Translations under genes and position numbers: made by a program
Shown: in pieces, positions 48,757-56,459 of the stretch
Position numbering within the stretch: the stretch's first letter is position 1
Layout: each line of letters starts with the position of its first letter
Assembly (NCBI GenBank): GCA_963781495.1
Contig: CAWAFX010000003.1
Location: 124,001-188,000, forward strand
Reading direction: 5' to 3'
Source of the DNA: Mayfieldus sp963781495
Lineage (GTDB): Bacteria; Actinomycetota; Thermoleophilia; Solirubrobacterales; 70-9
DNA length: 64,000 nt
Notes under the pieces: model-generated
Databases searched by the model: none
What the model saw: only the letters and a program-made list of their open reading frames with translations
What the model was told of the DNA's origin: nothing

Positions 48757-49188
48757 ATGAAGCTGCGCATCGCTCGCCTGAGCGAGAACGCGGTGCTGCC
48801 GACCCGGGCCCACGAGGGCGACGCCGGGCTCGACCTCTATGCGGCCGAGCCGGCCCATCTCGGACCGGGCGAGCGCTGGAGCGTCCCGACCGGGGTCGCG
48901 GTGGAGATCCCCGAGGGCCACGCAGGGCTGGTGCTGCCACGCTCCGGCCTCGCCCGCGAGCACGGGATCGCGCTGGTCAACAGCCCGGGGCTGATCGACG
49001 CCGGCTACCGGGGCGAGGTCCGGGTGCTGCTGCTCAACACCGATCCGGCCGAGGTCTACCGGGTCAGCGCCGGGGACCGCATCGCCCAGCTGCTGGTGGT
49101 GGCCGTTGCCTCGTTCGAGCCGATCGAGGCAGAAGAGCTCGCCGAGTCGACCCGCGGCGAAGGCGGCTTCGGCTCCAGCGGCCGCTGA
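48757..49188 (+). CDS. dut: dUTP diphosphatase
   Basis: Hydrolyses dUTP to dUMP, preventing uracil incorporation in DNA. 143 residues, trimeric type. All five motifs are visible: I EGDAGLDLYA, II LPRSGLAREHGI, III GLIDAGYRGEVRVLLLN, IV GDRIAQLLV and V the Gly-rich C-terminus GEGGFGSSGR. Start ATG 48757. Confidence 0.96.
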   Translation: MKLRIARLSENAVLPTRAHEGDAGLDLYAAEPAHLGPGERWSVPTGVAVEIPEGHAGLVLPRSGLAREHGIALVNSPGLIDAGYRGEVRVLLLNTDPAEVYRVSAGDRIAQLLVVAVASFEPIEAEELAESTRGEGGFGSSGR

Positions 49189-49197
49189 GGTCGGCGA

Positions 49198-49674
49198 TCA
49201 GGCGCCGTCGGCCGCCCGCTGCAGCGCCGCGATGTCGAGCTTCCGCATCTTCAGCATCGCCTCCGTCGCCCGCTTGGCGCGCTCCGGGTCATCGCCGCCG
49301 AACAGCTCGTCCATCCCGCTCGGGGTGACCTGCCAGGAGAGGCCGTAGCGGTCCTTGAGCCAGCCGCAGACACTCTCCTCGCCGCCGTCGGTCAGCCGCT
49401 CCCAGAAGTAATCGATCTCCTCCTGGGTCTCGCAATTGATCTGCAGCGAGATCGCCTCGTCGAACTTGAACTGGTCGCCGCCGTTGATCGCGACGAAGCG
49501 CTCGCCGTCGAGCTCGAACTCGACCAGCATCACCATTCCGGCCTCGCGCGGCCCGGCCTCGTTGTAGTGGGCAACGTTGACGATGCGCGAGTTGACGAAG
49601 ACCGAGGTGTAGAACTCGGCGGCTTCCTCGGCTTCGGTGTCGAACCAGAGGTTGGGAACGATCTTCTGAGGCAT
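49198..49674 (-). CDS. VOC-family protein (PhnB-like)
   Basis: 158 residues. PhnB-type glyoxalase/VOC fold: KIVPNLWFDTEAEEAAEFYTSVF, EAGMVMLVEFELDGERFVAINGGDQFKFDEAISLQI, EIDYFWERLTDGGEESVCGWLKDRYGLSWQVTP and the C-terminal helix AKRATEAMLKMRKLDIAAL. Members are metal-dependent enzymes or bind small ligands; many are annotated as 3-demethylubiquinone methyltransferase-like. SD AAGGAG lies upstream of the ATG. Confidence 0.9.
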   Translation of the reverse strand: MPQKIVPNLWFDTEAEEAAEFYTSVFVNSRIVNVAHYNEAGPREAGMVMLVEFELDGERFVAINGGDQFKFDEAISLQINCETQEEIDYFWERLTDGGEESVCGWLKDRYGLSWQVTPSGMDELFGGDDPERAKRATEAMLKMRKLDIAALQRAADGA

Positions 49675-49745
49675 CTGGTGGCTCTCCTTCTTCGTGGGAT
49701 TCGCTGCTTTAGACCCGGGCGGGAGCCGAGATTCATCGCCCCGGT

Positions 49746-50594
49746 CTAATCGGGGATGCGGTCCAAGCTGTCGGGGTGGGGGCCGGTGCGCCCCTGCTCG
49801 CCGCGGTCGAGGCCGTTCAGCCGTTCGACCTCGTCGTCGCTGAGCTCGAAGTCGAAGAGCTGGAAGTTCTCCTCGATCCGCTGCGGCGTCGTCGACTTCG
49901 GAAACACGATGTGATCGCGCTGCAGGTGCCAGCGCAGGACGACCTGGGCCGGGGTCTTGCCGAGCCTCTCGGCGATCGCGACGATCGTCACGTCGTCAAG
50001 GACCCCTCCCTGGGCGAGCGGAGACCAGGCCTCGGTGGCGATGCCCTGGCTCTGGCCGTACTCGCTGACCTCGGCGTTGAGGAAGTAGGGATGCAGCTCG
50101 ATCTGGTTGACGGCGGGGGCGACGTCGGCCTCGGCCTCTAGCCGCTTCAGGTCTTGGACCCGGAAGTTCGAGAGGCCGATCGACCGCGCGCGGCCGTCGG
50201 CCTTGAACTCCTCCAGCACCTTCCAGGTGGAGACGTAGTCGCCGTCGTAGAGGGTGGGCAGCGGCCAGTGGATGAGGAACAGGTCGACGTGGTCGAAGCC
50301 CAGCGCCGCGAGCGTCCCGTCGAAGGCGCGGCGGGCGTCGTCGGGCTCGTGGGAGGCGTTTGAGAGCTTGCTGGTGACGAAGACGTCGTCGCGGTCGACT
50401 CCCGAGTCCCGGATCCCCTCGCCGACCCCTTGCTCGTTCTCGTACATCTCGGCCGTGTCGATGTGGCGGTAGCCGACCTGCAGCGCCTTGGCTACCGCTT
50501 CCGCGGTCTGCCCGGGATCGATCTGGAAGACCCCGAAGCCGAGCTGGGGGATCTCGTTGCCATCGTTGAGGGTGACGCTGGGGACGCTTGCCAT
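49746..50594 (-). CDS. Aldo/keto reductase
   Basis: 282 residues, NADPH-dependent reduction of aldehydes or ketones. The tetrad is present: Asp and Tyr in RHIDTAEMYENE, Lys in VFVTSKLSN, His in DLFLIHWPLP. NADPH-binding C-terminal portion: AWSPLAQGG and FPKSTTPQRIEENFQLFDFEL. Closest to 2,5-diketogluconate reductase types (AKR5). SD AAAGGAG upstream. Confidence 0.93.
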   Translation of the reverse strand: MASVPSVTLNDGNEIPQLGFGVFQIDPGQTAEAVAKALQVGYRHIDTAEMYENEQGVGEGIRDSGVDRDDVFVTSKLSNASHEPDDARRAFDGTLAALGFDHVDLFLIHWPLPTLYDGDYVSTWKVLEEFKADGRARSIGLSNFRVQDLKRLEAEADVAPAVNQIELHPYFLNAEVSEYGQSQGIATEAWSPLAQGGVLDDVTIVAIAERLGKTPAQVVLRWHLQRDHIVFPKSTTPQRIEENFQLFDFELSDDEVERLNGLDRGEQGRTGPHPDSLDRIPD

Positions 50595-50682
50595 ACCTGG
50601 GGGGCTCCTTTCTTGCTCGATCGGCCGGCCGCTGAGCGGCGCGGGTGGGGACAGGCTGAAGGTACCCGCTTGCCGTCGGCGG

Positions 50683-51417
50683 CTAACCCAGCGCCGCCCG
50701 CCGCGCGCTCTCGTGGGCGGCGGCTTCGAAGGAATCGTCGAGCGGCTCGAGTTGCGGCTCCGATCCCTCGCGGCGAGCCAGCGCCAGCTCGATCAGGCGG
50801 TCGGCCAACCAGGCGTTCTTGGGCAGGAGGGGCCCGTGCAGGTAGGTGCCGATCAGGTTGTCGCGGCGCACGCCCTCATAGCCGTCGGAGCCGTTGTTGC
50901 CGTACCCCTTGACGACCCGGCCCAGCGGCTCTGCCGCCGCTCCGAGGCGGGTACGGCCGCCGTGGTTCTCGAAGCCGGCGATCAGCCGCGAGCCGCCGCC
51001 GAGGTCGGCCTCGATGGCGACGTTTCCGATCAGCCGCTCGCCCGGCTCCCGGACCGTCTCCAGATCGGCCAGCCCGAGGCCGGGGATCCGTTCGCTGCCG
51101 AGCTGGTAGCTGTGGCCGAGCAGTTGATAGCCGCCGCAGACCGCGAGCAGGACGGCGCCGTCGTCGACCGCCGCCGCGAGATCGTCGCGCTTGCCGGCCA
51201 CCATGTCGGCGGCGACAGCGCGCTGGTCGCGGTCCTGGCCGCCGCCGATGTAGAAGAAGTCGTGGGCGCCGGGATCGACCCGGTCCCCAGGACCGGCGGC
51301 CGTGTAGGCAAAGCCGATCCCGCGCCACTCGCAGCGGCGGCGCAGGAAGATCATGTTGCCGCGGTCGGCGTAGATGTTCATCTGCTCGGGGTAGAGCGCC
51401 AGCAGCCGCAGCTCCAT
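50683..51417 (-). CDS. gatD: Lipid II isoglutaminyl synthase, glutamine amidotransferase subunit
   Basis: 244 residues. CobB/CobQ-like glutaminase: RLLALYPEQMNIYADRGNMIFL at the start, FFYIGGGQDRDQ, the nucleophile in LLAVCGGYQLLGHSYQL, and NLIGTYLHGPLLPKNAWLADRLI with the catalytic His. With MurT it amidates the D-Glu alpha-carboxylate of the lipid II stem peptide. ATG 51417 lies one base after the stop of the methyltransferase gene, so it is part of the murT operon. Confidence 0.93.
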   Translation of the reverse strand: MELRLLALYPEQMNIYADRGNMIFLRRRCEWRGIGFAYTAAGPGDRVDPGAHDFFYIGGGQDRDQRAVAADMVAGKRDDLAAAVDDGAVLLAVCGGYQLLGHSYQLGSERIPGLGLADLETVREPGERLIGNVAIEADLGGGSRLIAGFENHGGRTRLGAAAEPLGRVVKGYGNNGSDGYEGVRRDNLIGTYLHGPLLPKNAWLADRLIELALARREGSEPQLEPLDDSFEAAAHESARRAALG

Positions 51418-51418
51418 C

Positions 51419-52153
51419 TCAGGCCTCCAGCACGACGACCGTGGAGCCGACGTGGCTCTGGGTGGGCTCGATCAGGTGCCGGGCGACGGGGCGCAGGCCG
51501 GCCGCCCCGGCCTCGTCCTCGAGCTGCTGCGGCGAGAGAATTCGCAGCCGGACGGTGTCGCTGGCCTCGCTCAGATGCCCTTCCGGATCGACTGTCTGGC
51601 GCAGGCGGTCGATCTCGAGCAGGTCGCCGTCGCGCAGCGCCCCCAGCGGCAGGCTGGAGTAGACCCAGCCGTCGAGCTCGCGGACGTCGGGTACCAGGGG
51701 CGCTGCCGGGATCCCGGTCGGGGCGCCGTCGACGATGGCCAGCGCCAGGCGGCCGCCCGGCAGCAGGTGCGACGCGGCGCTGCGCAGGCAGTCGCGACGC
51801 CGTTCCGGCCCGTCGAGCAGCTGGATCAGCTGCATCGGGGCCAGGATCAGCGCGAAGCCCCGATCGAGCTCGAAGCCCGCCGCATCGGCCTGCTCGGCGG
51901 CGACCTCGAGGCCGGCTCGCTCGGCCCGGTCGCGCAGCGCTTCGACCAGGACCGGCTCGACGTCGATCGCGGCCACCCGGTGACCCCGCCGGGCGAGATG
52001 CAGCGCCACCCGGCCGGTCCCGCAACCGAGCTCGAGCAGCGGCTCGCCGCAGGCATCGGCGAGCTCGGCCCAGAGCGGCAGGTCGGCCTCGTAGCCGCCG
52101 CACTCGACGTCATGCCAGGTCACCCGCTGCTCGCTCATCCCGTCCACCCTCAT
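51419..52153 (-). CDS. SAM-dependent methyltransferase inserted between murT and gatD
   Basis: 244 residues. Rossmann methyltransferase with LLELGCGTGRVALHLARRGHRVAAIDV (motif I, SAM binding), motif II in AEQADAAGFELDRGFALILAP, and motif III in HLLPGGRLALAIVD. ATG 52153 overlaps the murT stop (ATGA), giving MRVDGMSEQRVTWHDV; the longer frame is a murT shadow. Normally murT and gatD are adjacent. Coupled translation with both suggests a role in modifying peptidoglycan precursor or linked lipid, but the substrate is not evident. Confidence 0.87.
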   Translation of the reverse strand: MRVDGMSEQRVTWHDVECGGYEADLPLWAELADACGEPLLELGCGTGRVALHLARRGHRVAAIDVEPVLVEALRDRAERAGLEVAAEQADAAGFELDRGFALILAPMQLIQLLDGPERRRDCLRSAASHLLPGGRLALAIVDGAPTGIPAAPLVPDVRELDGWVYSSLPLGALRDGDLLEIDRLRQTVDPEGHLSEASDTVRLRILSPQQLEDEAGAAGLRPVARHLIEPTQSHVGSTVVVLEA

Positions 52154-53526
52154 TCCCAATAGTCCTTCGCCAGCCCGCGCCGGGTCAGCAGCCTGCGCAG
52201 CTCCAGCAGCGCCGTGTAGGTGGGCAGCGCGAAAAGCTGCCCGCCGTCGGCGCCGTCGAGCGCCCGCTCCAGCGAGTCGTCGATCCGCTCTTCGACCGCG
52301 ATCGACTCCGTCGCCAGCCCCGCGTACTTGAGCCGCAGCGCCATCTCCGGTGCCCGGGTCCCGGAGCAGGTGATGCGGCGGGCGGCGCCCGCCAGAAGCT
52401 CGAAGTCCGCGTCCCAGATCCAGGAGACGTCGCGGCCGTCGGCGATCCCGTCGTTGAGCGCTATCCAGAGGTCGACGCCGTCCCGGTCGGCCTCCAGCCG
52501 CAGCGTCCGCAGGACCTCGTTGGCGCCGGCCGGATTCTTGATCAGCAGGATCGAGAGCCGCCTGCCCTCGACCTCGATCGTCTCCACACGGCCAAAGACC
52601 GCTCGCATCGCCTCGAGGCCGCTCTTGACCGCCACCGGGTCGACGCCGAGCCGCAGCGATGCCGCGATCGCCGCCAGGGCGTTGTAGACGTTGTAGAGGC
52701 CGGGGAGGGGCAGGCGCAGCTCGAGCTCGCCCTGCGGGGTGCGGACCGCGACCTGCGAACCCCGCATCCCCTGCAGCTCGATCCGGGTCGCGGCGACGTC
52801 GGGCGGCGGGCGCTCGGCGCCGCAGGACGGGCACGAGTAGTGGCCGAGATGGCCGACGAAGGCGCGTTCGTAGGCGTAGGGATGTCCGCAGCGGCGGCAG
52901 TGCTTGGCGTCATGGGCGTGCTGGAGCTCCGGCAGTGCCTGGCGCGGGTCCTCGATCCCGAAGTAGGTGACCCCCTCTCGCGGCTGCTGCTCGCGGTCGC
53001 GGCCGAGGTCGGCGACCAGCGGATCGTCGGCGTTGAGGACGAAGTCCGTGCCGCCGGCCCGCCGTTCGACCAGCGCCGCCCAGTCGTCGGCCAGCCGCTC
53101 CAGCTCTCCGTAGCGGTCGAGCTGGTCGCGGAAGAGGTTCCCGAGGACGATCAGCCCGGGGTCGAGCTGAGCCGCCACCTTCGGCAGCCAGGCTTCGTCG
53201 ACCTCGAACAGGCCCTCCTCGCCGCGCTGTTCGAGCAGCGCCGTTGCGACGCCCCAGGTCATGTTCGAGCCGGCGCGGTTGTGGACCGGGGTCCGCCCGG
53301 CGGCGGCCAGGGCGGCGGAGATCATCGCCGCTGTCGTCGTCTTTCCGTTCGTGGCGCTGACGATCGTGCTCCTCCGCAGCCCGGCGCCGAGCTCGGCGAT
53401 CGCGTTCGGGGAGAGGCGCAGCAGCAGGCGGCCGGGCAATGTGGTGCCGCCGCCCCGTCCGCTGACCCGGCTCGCCGCCCCCACCGCGCGGGCGAGCGCG
53501 ACCTTTGCCGCGAAGCCGGCCCTCAA
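52150..53526 (-). CDS. murT: Lipid II isoglutaminyl synthase, Mur ligase subunit
   Basis: 458 residues. Mur ligase fold with P-loop VSATNGKTTTAAMISAAL, NRAGSNMTWGVATAL, FEVDEAWLP, VLGNLFRDQLDRYGELE. An inserted zinc ribbon (CRRCG and CPSCG, in KHCRRCGHPY and YSCPSCGAE) is a MurT hallmark. C-terminal DUF1727 part: LLIKNPAGANEVLRTL and DVSWIWDADFELL. TTG 53526 overlaps the stop of the upstream lipid kinase gene (TTGA). Partner of GatD at 50683-51417. Confidence 0.95.
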   Translation of the reverse strand: MRAGFAAKVALARAVGAASRVSGRGGGTTLPGRLLLRLSPNAIAELGAGLRRSTIVSATNGKTTTAAMISAALAAAGRTPVHNRAGSNMTWGVATALLEQRGEEGLFEVDEAWLPKVAAQLDPGLIVLGNLFRDQLDRYGELERLADDWAALVERRAGGTDFVLNADDPLVADLGRDREQQPREGVTYFGIEDPRQALPELQHAHDAKHCRRCGHPYAYERAFVGHLGHYSCPSCGAERPPPDVAATRIELQGMRGSQVAVRTPQGELELRLPLPGLYNVYNALAAIAASLRLGVDPVAVKSGLEAMRAVFGRVETIEVEGRRLSILLIKNPAGANEVLRTLRLEADRDGVDLWIALNDGIADGRDVSWIWDADFELLAGAARRITCSGTRAPEMALRLKYAGLATESIAVEERIDDSLERALDGADGGQLFALPTYTALLELRRLLTRRGLAKDYWE

Positions 53527-54416
53527 CTCGGTGCCGGCGGCGCCACGACGCAGAGCGCCCGCGGAAGCACCCGCAGCGTGGCCGGAAGGTCCGTCAGGGG
53601 ATCGCCGTCCGCATAGATCGTGAAGGGACGGCTGGCGCTGAGCTCGAAACGTGAGGCACGCACGATCCGCACCTCCTCGTTGTCGACATGGGTGCCCTTG
53701 AACACCTTCGGCAGGTTAGTGAGGTACCGCAGCTTGCCCACCTCGCCGACCATCACCACGTCGAACTCTCCGTCGTCCAGCAACGCGTCGGGAGCCACCC
53801 GCATCCCGCCGCCGAAAGTGCTGCTGTTGGCGGCGGCCACCGAGTAGCCGCTGAAGCGAAGGCTCTCGTCGCCGATCCGCAGCGTGAAGCGGGCCGGCTT
53901 CCAGCTGGCCAGCGCCCGCGGGACCGAGTAGGCGTAGACGAGGTTGCCGCGCACGAAACGGGTTTCGTTGGCGATCCGGTTGCACTCGGAATCGAAGCCG
54001 ACGCTGGCGATGCCGAGAAAGCGGCGGCCGTTGGCCTCGCCGACGTCGATCACCCGTGTAAGCCCGGCGGCGAGGACCGCCACCGCCTGGGAGGGATCAG
54101 CGGCGATGCCGAGTGCCCGCGCGAGGTCGTTGCCGCGCCCCCCGGGGACGATCCCCAACGGCACCTCGGTGCCTGCCAGCGCCCCGCCGACGGCGCCGAT
54201 CAGCCCGTCGCCGCTCATCACCACCGGCACCTCGTCCGCATCGGCGGCGCGCAGCGCTTCGGCGATCGCATGCTCGACGCTGCGGGTCGGCTCGACCCGG
54301 AAGGCAATCCGGCGCTTGTCGAGCTCGGCTTCGACCTTCGGCAGCAGTCCCTTTGTTCGCCCGCCACCCGAGGTCGGGTTGACCAGCAGTGCCAGGGGCC
54401 GATCGACGATCTCCAT
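53523..54416 (-). CDS. Diacylglycerol kinase family lipid kinase
   Basis: 297 residues. LLVNPTSGGGRTKGLLPKVE at the start, VVMSGDGLIGAVGGAL (the family GGDGTxNEV; here S-G-D-G-L), PGGRGNDLARALG (usual PxGTGND), GVGF-like ASVGFDSECNRIAN, and ADGDPLTDLPATLRVLP at the end. It phosphorylates diacylglycerol or a related lipid. The GDG and GND cores are kept although flanking residues differ. ATG 54416 overlaps the stop of the upstream methyltransferase by one base (TGATG). Likely supports phospholipid recycling from envelope synthesis in this operon. Confidence 0.88.
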   Translation of the reverse strand: MEIVDRPLALLVNPTSGGGRTKGLLPKVEAELDKRRIAFRVEPTRSVEHAIAEALRAADADEVPVVMSGDGLIGAVGGALAGTEVPLGIVPGGRGNDLARALGIAADPSQAVAVLAAGLTRVIDVGEANGRRFLGIASVGFDSECNRIANETRFVRGNLVYAYSVPRALASWKPARFTLRIGDESLRFSGYSVAAANSSTFGGGMRVAPDALLDDGEFDVVMVGEVGKLRYLTNLPKVFKGTHVDNEEVRIVRASRFELSASRPFTIYADGDPLTDLPATLRVLPRALCVVAPPAPS

Positions 54417-55069
54417 CAGGGCTGAACCGGAAGCCTGGCGATGAAGAAGGTGCCCTCCGCGGCACCGCCGTCGCCGGCCTTCTCGAGGCCCTGGCGCCGA
54501 AAGCCGCGCTCGAGCACCGCGTGCGGGGTGTAGAAGGGGGTTCGGTCGCCGAGGCTGTTGGCGACTATGACGCTGCCACCGGGTCGCAGCACCCGGGCGA
54601 TCTCGGCGAAGAACGGCGGCATGTTGAGCTGCGCGACGAGGTCGAAGGAGTCGTCGGGCCACGGAAGGCTGCCGGCGTCGGCGACCTTGAAGGCCACCCG
54701 GCCCTCGGGATCGAGCCCGACCTTGGCCCGGGCGAGGCGGATCATCTCCTCGGAGAGGTCGACGCCCCTGACGCGTGCGGTGGGGAACTCGCGGGCGAGG
54801 AACAGGGTTCCCTCGCCGGTACCGCAGCCGATGTCGAGCGCTCGCTCCGGTGCCTCGCTCAGCTGCGCCGTCGCGGCGGCCAGTGCGGCAAGGTGATCGG
54901 GCGACCCGGCCCCGGTGCGCTCGTCCCAGCCCGGCGCCGCCCGCTCGAAGAAATGCCGCATCGGTGCCCGAACCATCGGCCAGAGGAAGGGCGCCCGGGC
55001 GACGATCCCGTTCAAGGTCCGCCCGATCAGGCGAATTCGAAGCGGCGGCGGTGGGCCGGAGCGGGCCAT
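54416..55069 (-). CDS. SAM-dependent methyltransferase, first gene of the murT operon
   Basis: 217 residues from ATG 55069 (TTG 55087 is an alternative). Class I methyltransferase: ALDIGCGTGEGTLFLAREFPTARVRGVDLSEEMIRLA, then DAGSLPWPDDSFDLVAQLNMPPFFAEIARVLRPGGSVIVANS. UbiE/COQ5-like small-molecule or lipid type; substrate unknown. Divergent from the alpha/beta hydrolase at 55124. Confidence 0.88.
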   Translation of the reverse strand: MARSGPPPPLRIRLIGRTLNGIVARAPFLWPMVRAPMRHFFERAAPGWDERTGAGSPDHLAALAAATAQLSEAPERALDIGCGTGEGTLFLAREFPTARVRGVDLSEEMIRLARAKVGLDPEGRVAFKVADAGSLPWPDDSFDLVAQLNMPPFFAEIARVLRPGGSVIVANSLGDRTPFYTPHAVLERGFRRQGLEKAGDGGAAEGTFFIARLPVQP

Positions 55070-55091
55070 CGGGCCCCATCTTCGCAAGGGG

Positions 55092-55097
55092 TACGCT
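55092..55097 (+). promoter_or_regulatory. -10-like TACGCT upstream of the alpha/beta hydrolase
   Basis: Ends 9 nt before the mini-ORF ATG at 55107. Confidence 0.35.
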
Positions 55098-55106
55098 GCG
55101 CTGCCG

Positions 55107-55127
55107 ATGCGAAGGCCGCAGAGATGA
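55107..55127 (+). CDS. Six-codon upstream ORF (MRRPQR) overlapping the hydrolase start
   Basis: ATG CGA AGG CCG CAG AGA TGA; the TGA overlaps the ATG of the hydrolase at 55124 (ATGA). The same arrangement as at 19925-19942. It may couple translation of the main gene to a short, nearly leaderless initiation. Confidence 0.3.
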   Translation: MRRPQR

Positions 55128-55990
55128 GCGCGCAGGGGTCAGAGCCGCGGCCGTTCGAGGTCGGCGGGCGGCTGGCTGGAGACGAGCTCGGCGACGGGCC
55201 GGCGATGGTGCTCCTGCACGGGGTCACGGCCACCCGGGGCCAGGTCGTCCACGGCTCGACCGTGCTCGCCCGCGAGGGCCTGCGGATGGTCCGCTACGAC
55301 GCCCGCGGCCACGGCGAGTCCGCGCCGGCGCCGCAGCGCAGCGATTACGGATCGCCGCAGAACGTCGACGACCTCGAGCTCGTGCTCGACGAGGTCGGCG
55401 ACGGCGGACCGTTCATTCTCGCCGGCCATTCGATGGGCTCCCACACGGCGGTCGGCTACGCACTGCGGGCCCGCGATCTCCTCGCCGGGCTGGTCGTGAT
55501 CGGCCCCGTCTACAAAGGGCCGCCCGCGGACGCCGAGCGGCGCCAGGAGACGCTCGAACACTGGGACGAGCTCGCCGACGGCCTCGAGACCGGAGGCGTC
55601 GAAGGATTTCTCGAGGTGATCGACCGCCAGGGCCTCGATCCGGCCTGGCGCGAGACCGTGCTGCGCTTCACGCGCGAACGGATGCTCAAGCACCGCCACC
55701 CCCAGGCGGTGGCGGATGCGATGCGCGGCATCGCGCGTTCGAAGCCCTTCGAGTCGATGTCGGATCTGGAAACGATCGACGTGCCCTCGCTGGTGGTCGC
55801 AAGCCACGACCTCTCCGATCCCGGGCATCCCTATGCGGTCTCCGAGGCCTACGCCGAGAGCCTGCCGCAGGCGCGCCTGATCAGCGAGGTGGAGGGCGAG
55901 TCGCCGCTCGCCTGGCAGGGTGGAAAGCTCTCGCGCGAGATCCTCGCCTTCAGCCGCGAGCCGGCGGTCGTCGAGCGGCTACGCCCCTAG
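55124..55990 (+). CDS. Alpha/beta hydrolase lacking the usual C-terminal catalytic His
   Basis: 288 residues. MVLLHGVTATRGQVVHGSTVLA (oxyanion), YDARGHGES and the nucleophile elbow LAGHSMGSHTAVGYAL with Ser. The acid region is SLVVASHDLSDPGHPYAV. At the place where the catalytic His normally sits (GxGH) the sequence reads EVEGESPLAWQGGKLS with no His; the His in DPGHP may substitute or the enzyme may be altered. Substrate unknown. ATG 55124 chosen; the long upstream frame is a shadow. Confidence 0.84.
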   Translation: MSAQGSEPRPFEVGGRLAGDELGDGPAMVLLHGVTATRGQVVHGSTVLAREGLRMVRYDARGHGESAPAPQRSDYGSPQNVDDLELVLDEVGDGGPFILAGHSMGSHTAVGYALRARDLLAGLVVIGPVYKGPPADAERRQETLEHWDELADGLETGGVEGFLEVIDRQGLDPAWRETVLRFTRERMLKHRHPQAVADAMRGIARSKPFESMSDLETIDVPSLVVASHDLSDPGHPYAVSEAYAESLPQARLISEVEGESPLAWQGGKLSREILAFSREPAVVERLRP

Positions 55991-56007
55991 CGGCATTTCG
56001 ACCTCAA

Positions 56008-56013
56008 TATCCT
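56008..56013 (+). promoter_or_regulatory. -10 hexamer TATCCT upstream of the small hypothetical gene
   Basis: Ends 6 nt before GTG 56020; leaderless transcript predicted. Confidence 0.45.
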
Positions 56014-56019
56014 TGCTCT

Positions 56020-56358
56020 GTGATCGACGACGGGCAGGCCATCCACTACGCAGCCGTCGAGCGCGGGACCCCGGTCTACAGCTCGGACGAGGCCGAGGTC
56101 GGGGCCGTGGTGCAGGTCCTCGACAACTACCGCGAGCGGATATTCGACGGGATTGTTTTCAAGGATCACGACGGCGTCCACCGTTTCGCCGATGCTCCCG
56201 AGGTCAGCCGCACCGCCGAGCGCGGGGTGACGCTGACCCTGACCGCCGAGCAGGCGCTGCAGCTGCCGCCGCCCGAGGAGGGTGGACCCAGCTTCCGCCC
56301 CCACGTCCCGCGGGGCCGGATCGGGCGCATGTTCGGCGGCGGCTGGCGGCGCCGCTAG
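56020..56358 (+). CDS. Small protein with a PRC-barrel/DUF2171-like domain
   Basis: 112 residues. The first 65 residues (GTPVYSSDEAEVGAVVQVLDNYRERIFDGIVFKDHDGVHRFADAPEVSRTAERGVTLTL, read in parts) look like a short beta-barrel of the PRC/DUF2171 type. A Gly/Arg-rich C-terminus (RGRIGRMFGGGWRRR) could bind nucleic acid or membrane. GTG 56020 is supported by the -10. Not confidently assigned to a family. Confidence 0.65.
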   Translation: MIDDGQAIHYAAVERGTPVYSSDEAEVGAVVQVLDNYRERIFDGIVFKDHDGVHRFADAPEVSRTAERGVTLTLTAEQALQLPPPEEGGPSFRPHVPRGRIGRMFGGGWRRR

Positions 56359-56404
56359 CGCCCGCGGCCCGCAACCCTTCCGCTGCAGGCTCCGGCATGC
56401 TACG

Positions 56405-56432
56405 TTAGGGCACCCTAATCAGGGTTCCCTAA
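56405..56432 (+). promoter_or_regulatory. Tandem 14-bp palindromes (TTAGGG-N2-CCCTAA type), candidate iron-repressor operator
   Basis: TTAGGGCACCCTAA (56405-56418) is followed without a gap by TCAGGGTTCCCTAA (56419-56432), differing from palindrome 1 by one arm base. They lie 28-55 bases before the iron permease start. The TTAGG/CCTAA arms recall DtxR/IdeR sites, so iron-dependent repression is plausible. Confidence 0.7.
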
Positions 56433-56459
56433 TCGGGATTCGAAAGGAGACAGGGCCGG

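Noticed and set aside
50488..53616. 1042-residue plus frame opposite gatD-MT-murT
   Set aside because: Antisense of three clear genes; sequence is Arg/Pro/Ala rich nonsense.
54775..56358. 527-residue plus frame over the methyltransferase and hydrolase
   Set aside because: Only its last part (from GTG 56020) has normal codon usage and a promoter; the rest is an out-of-frame shadow of the alpha/beta hydrolase.
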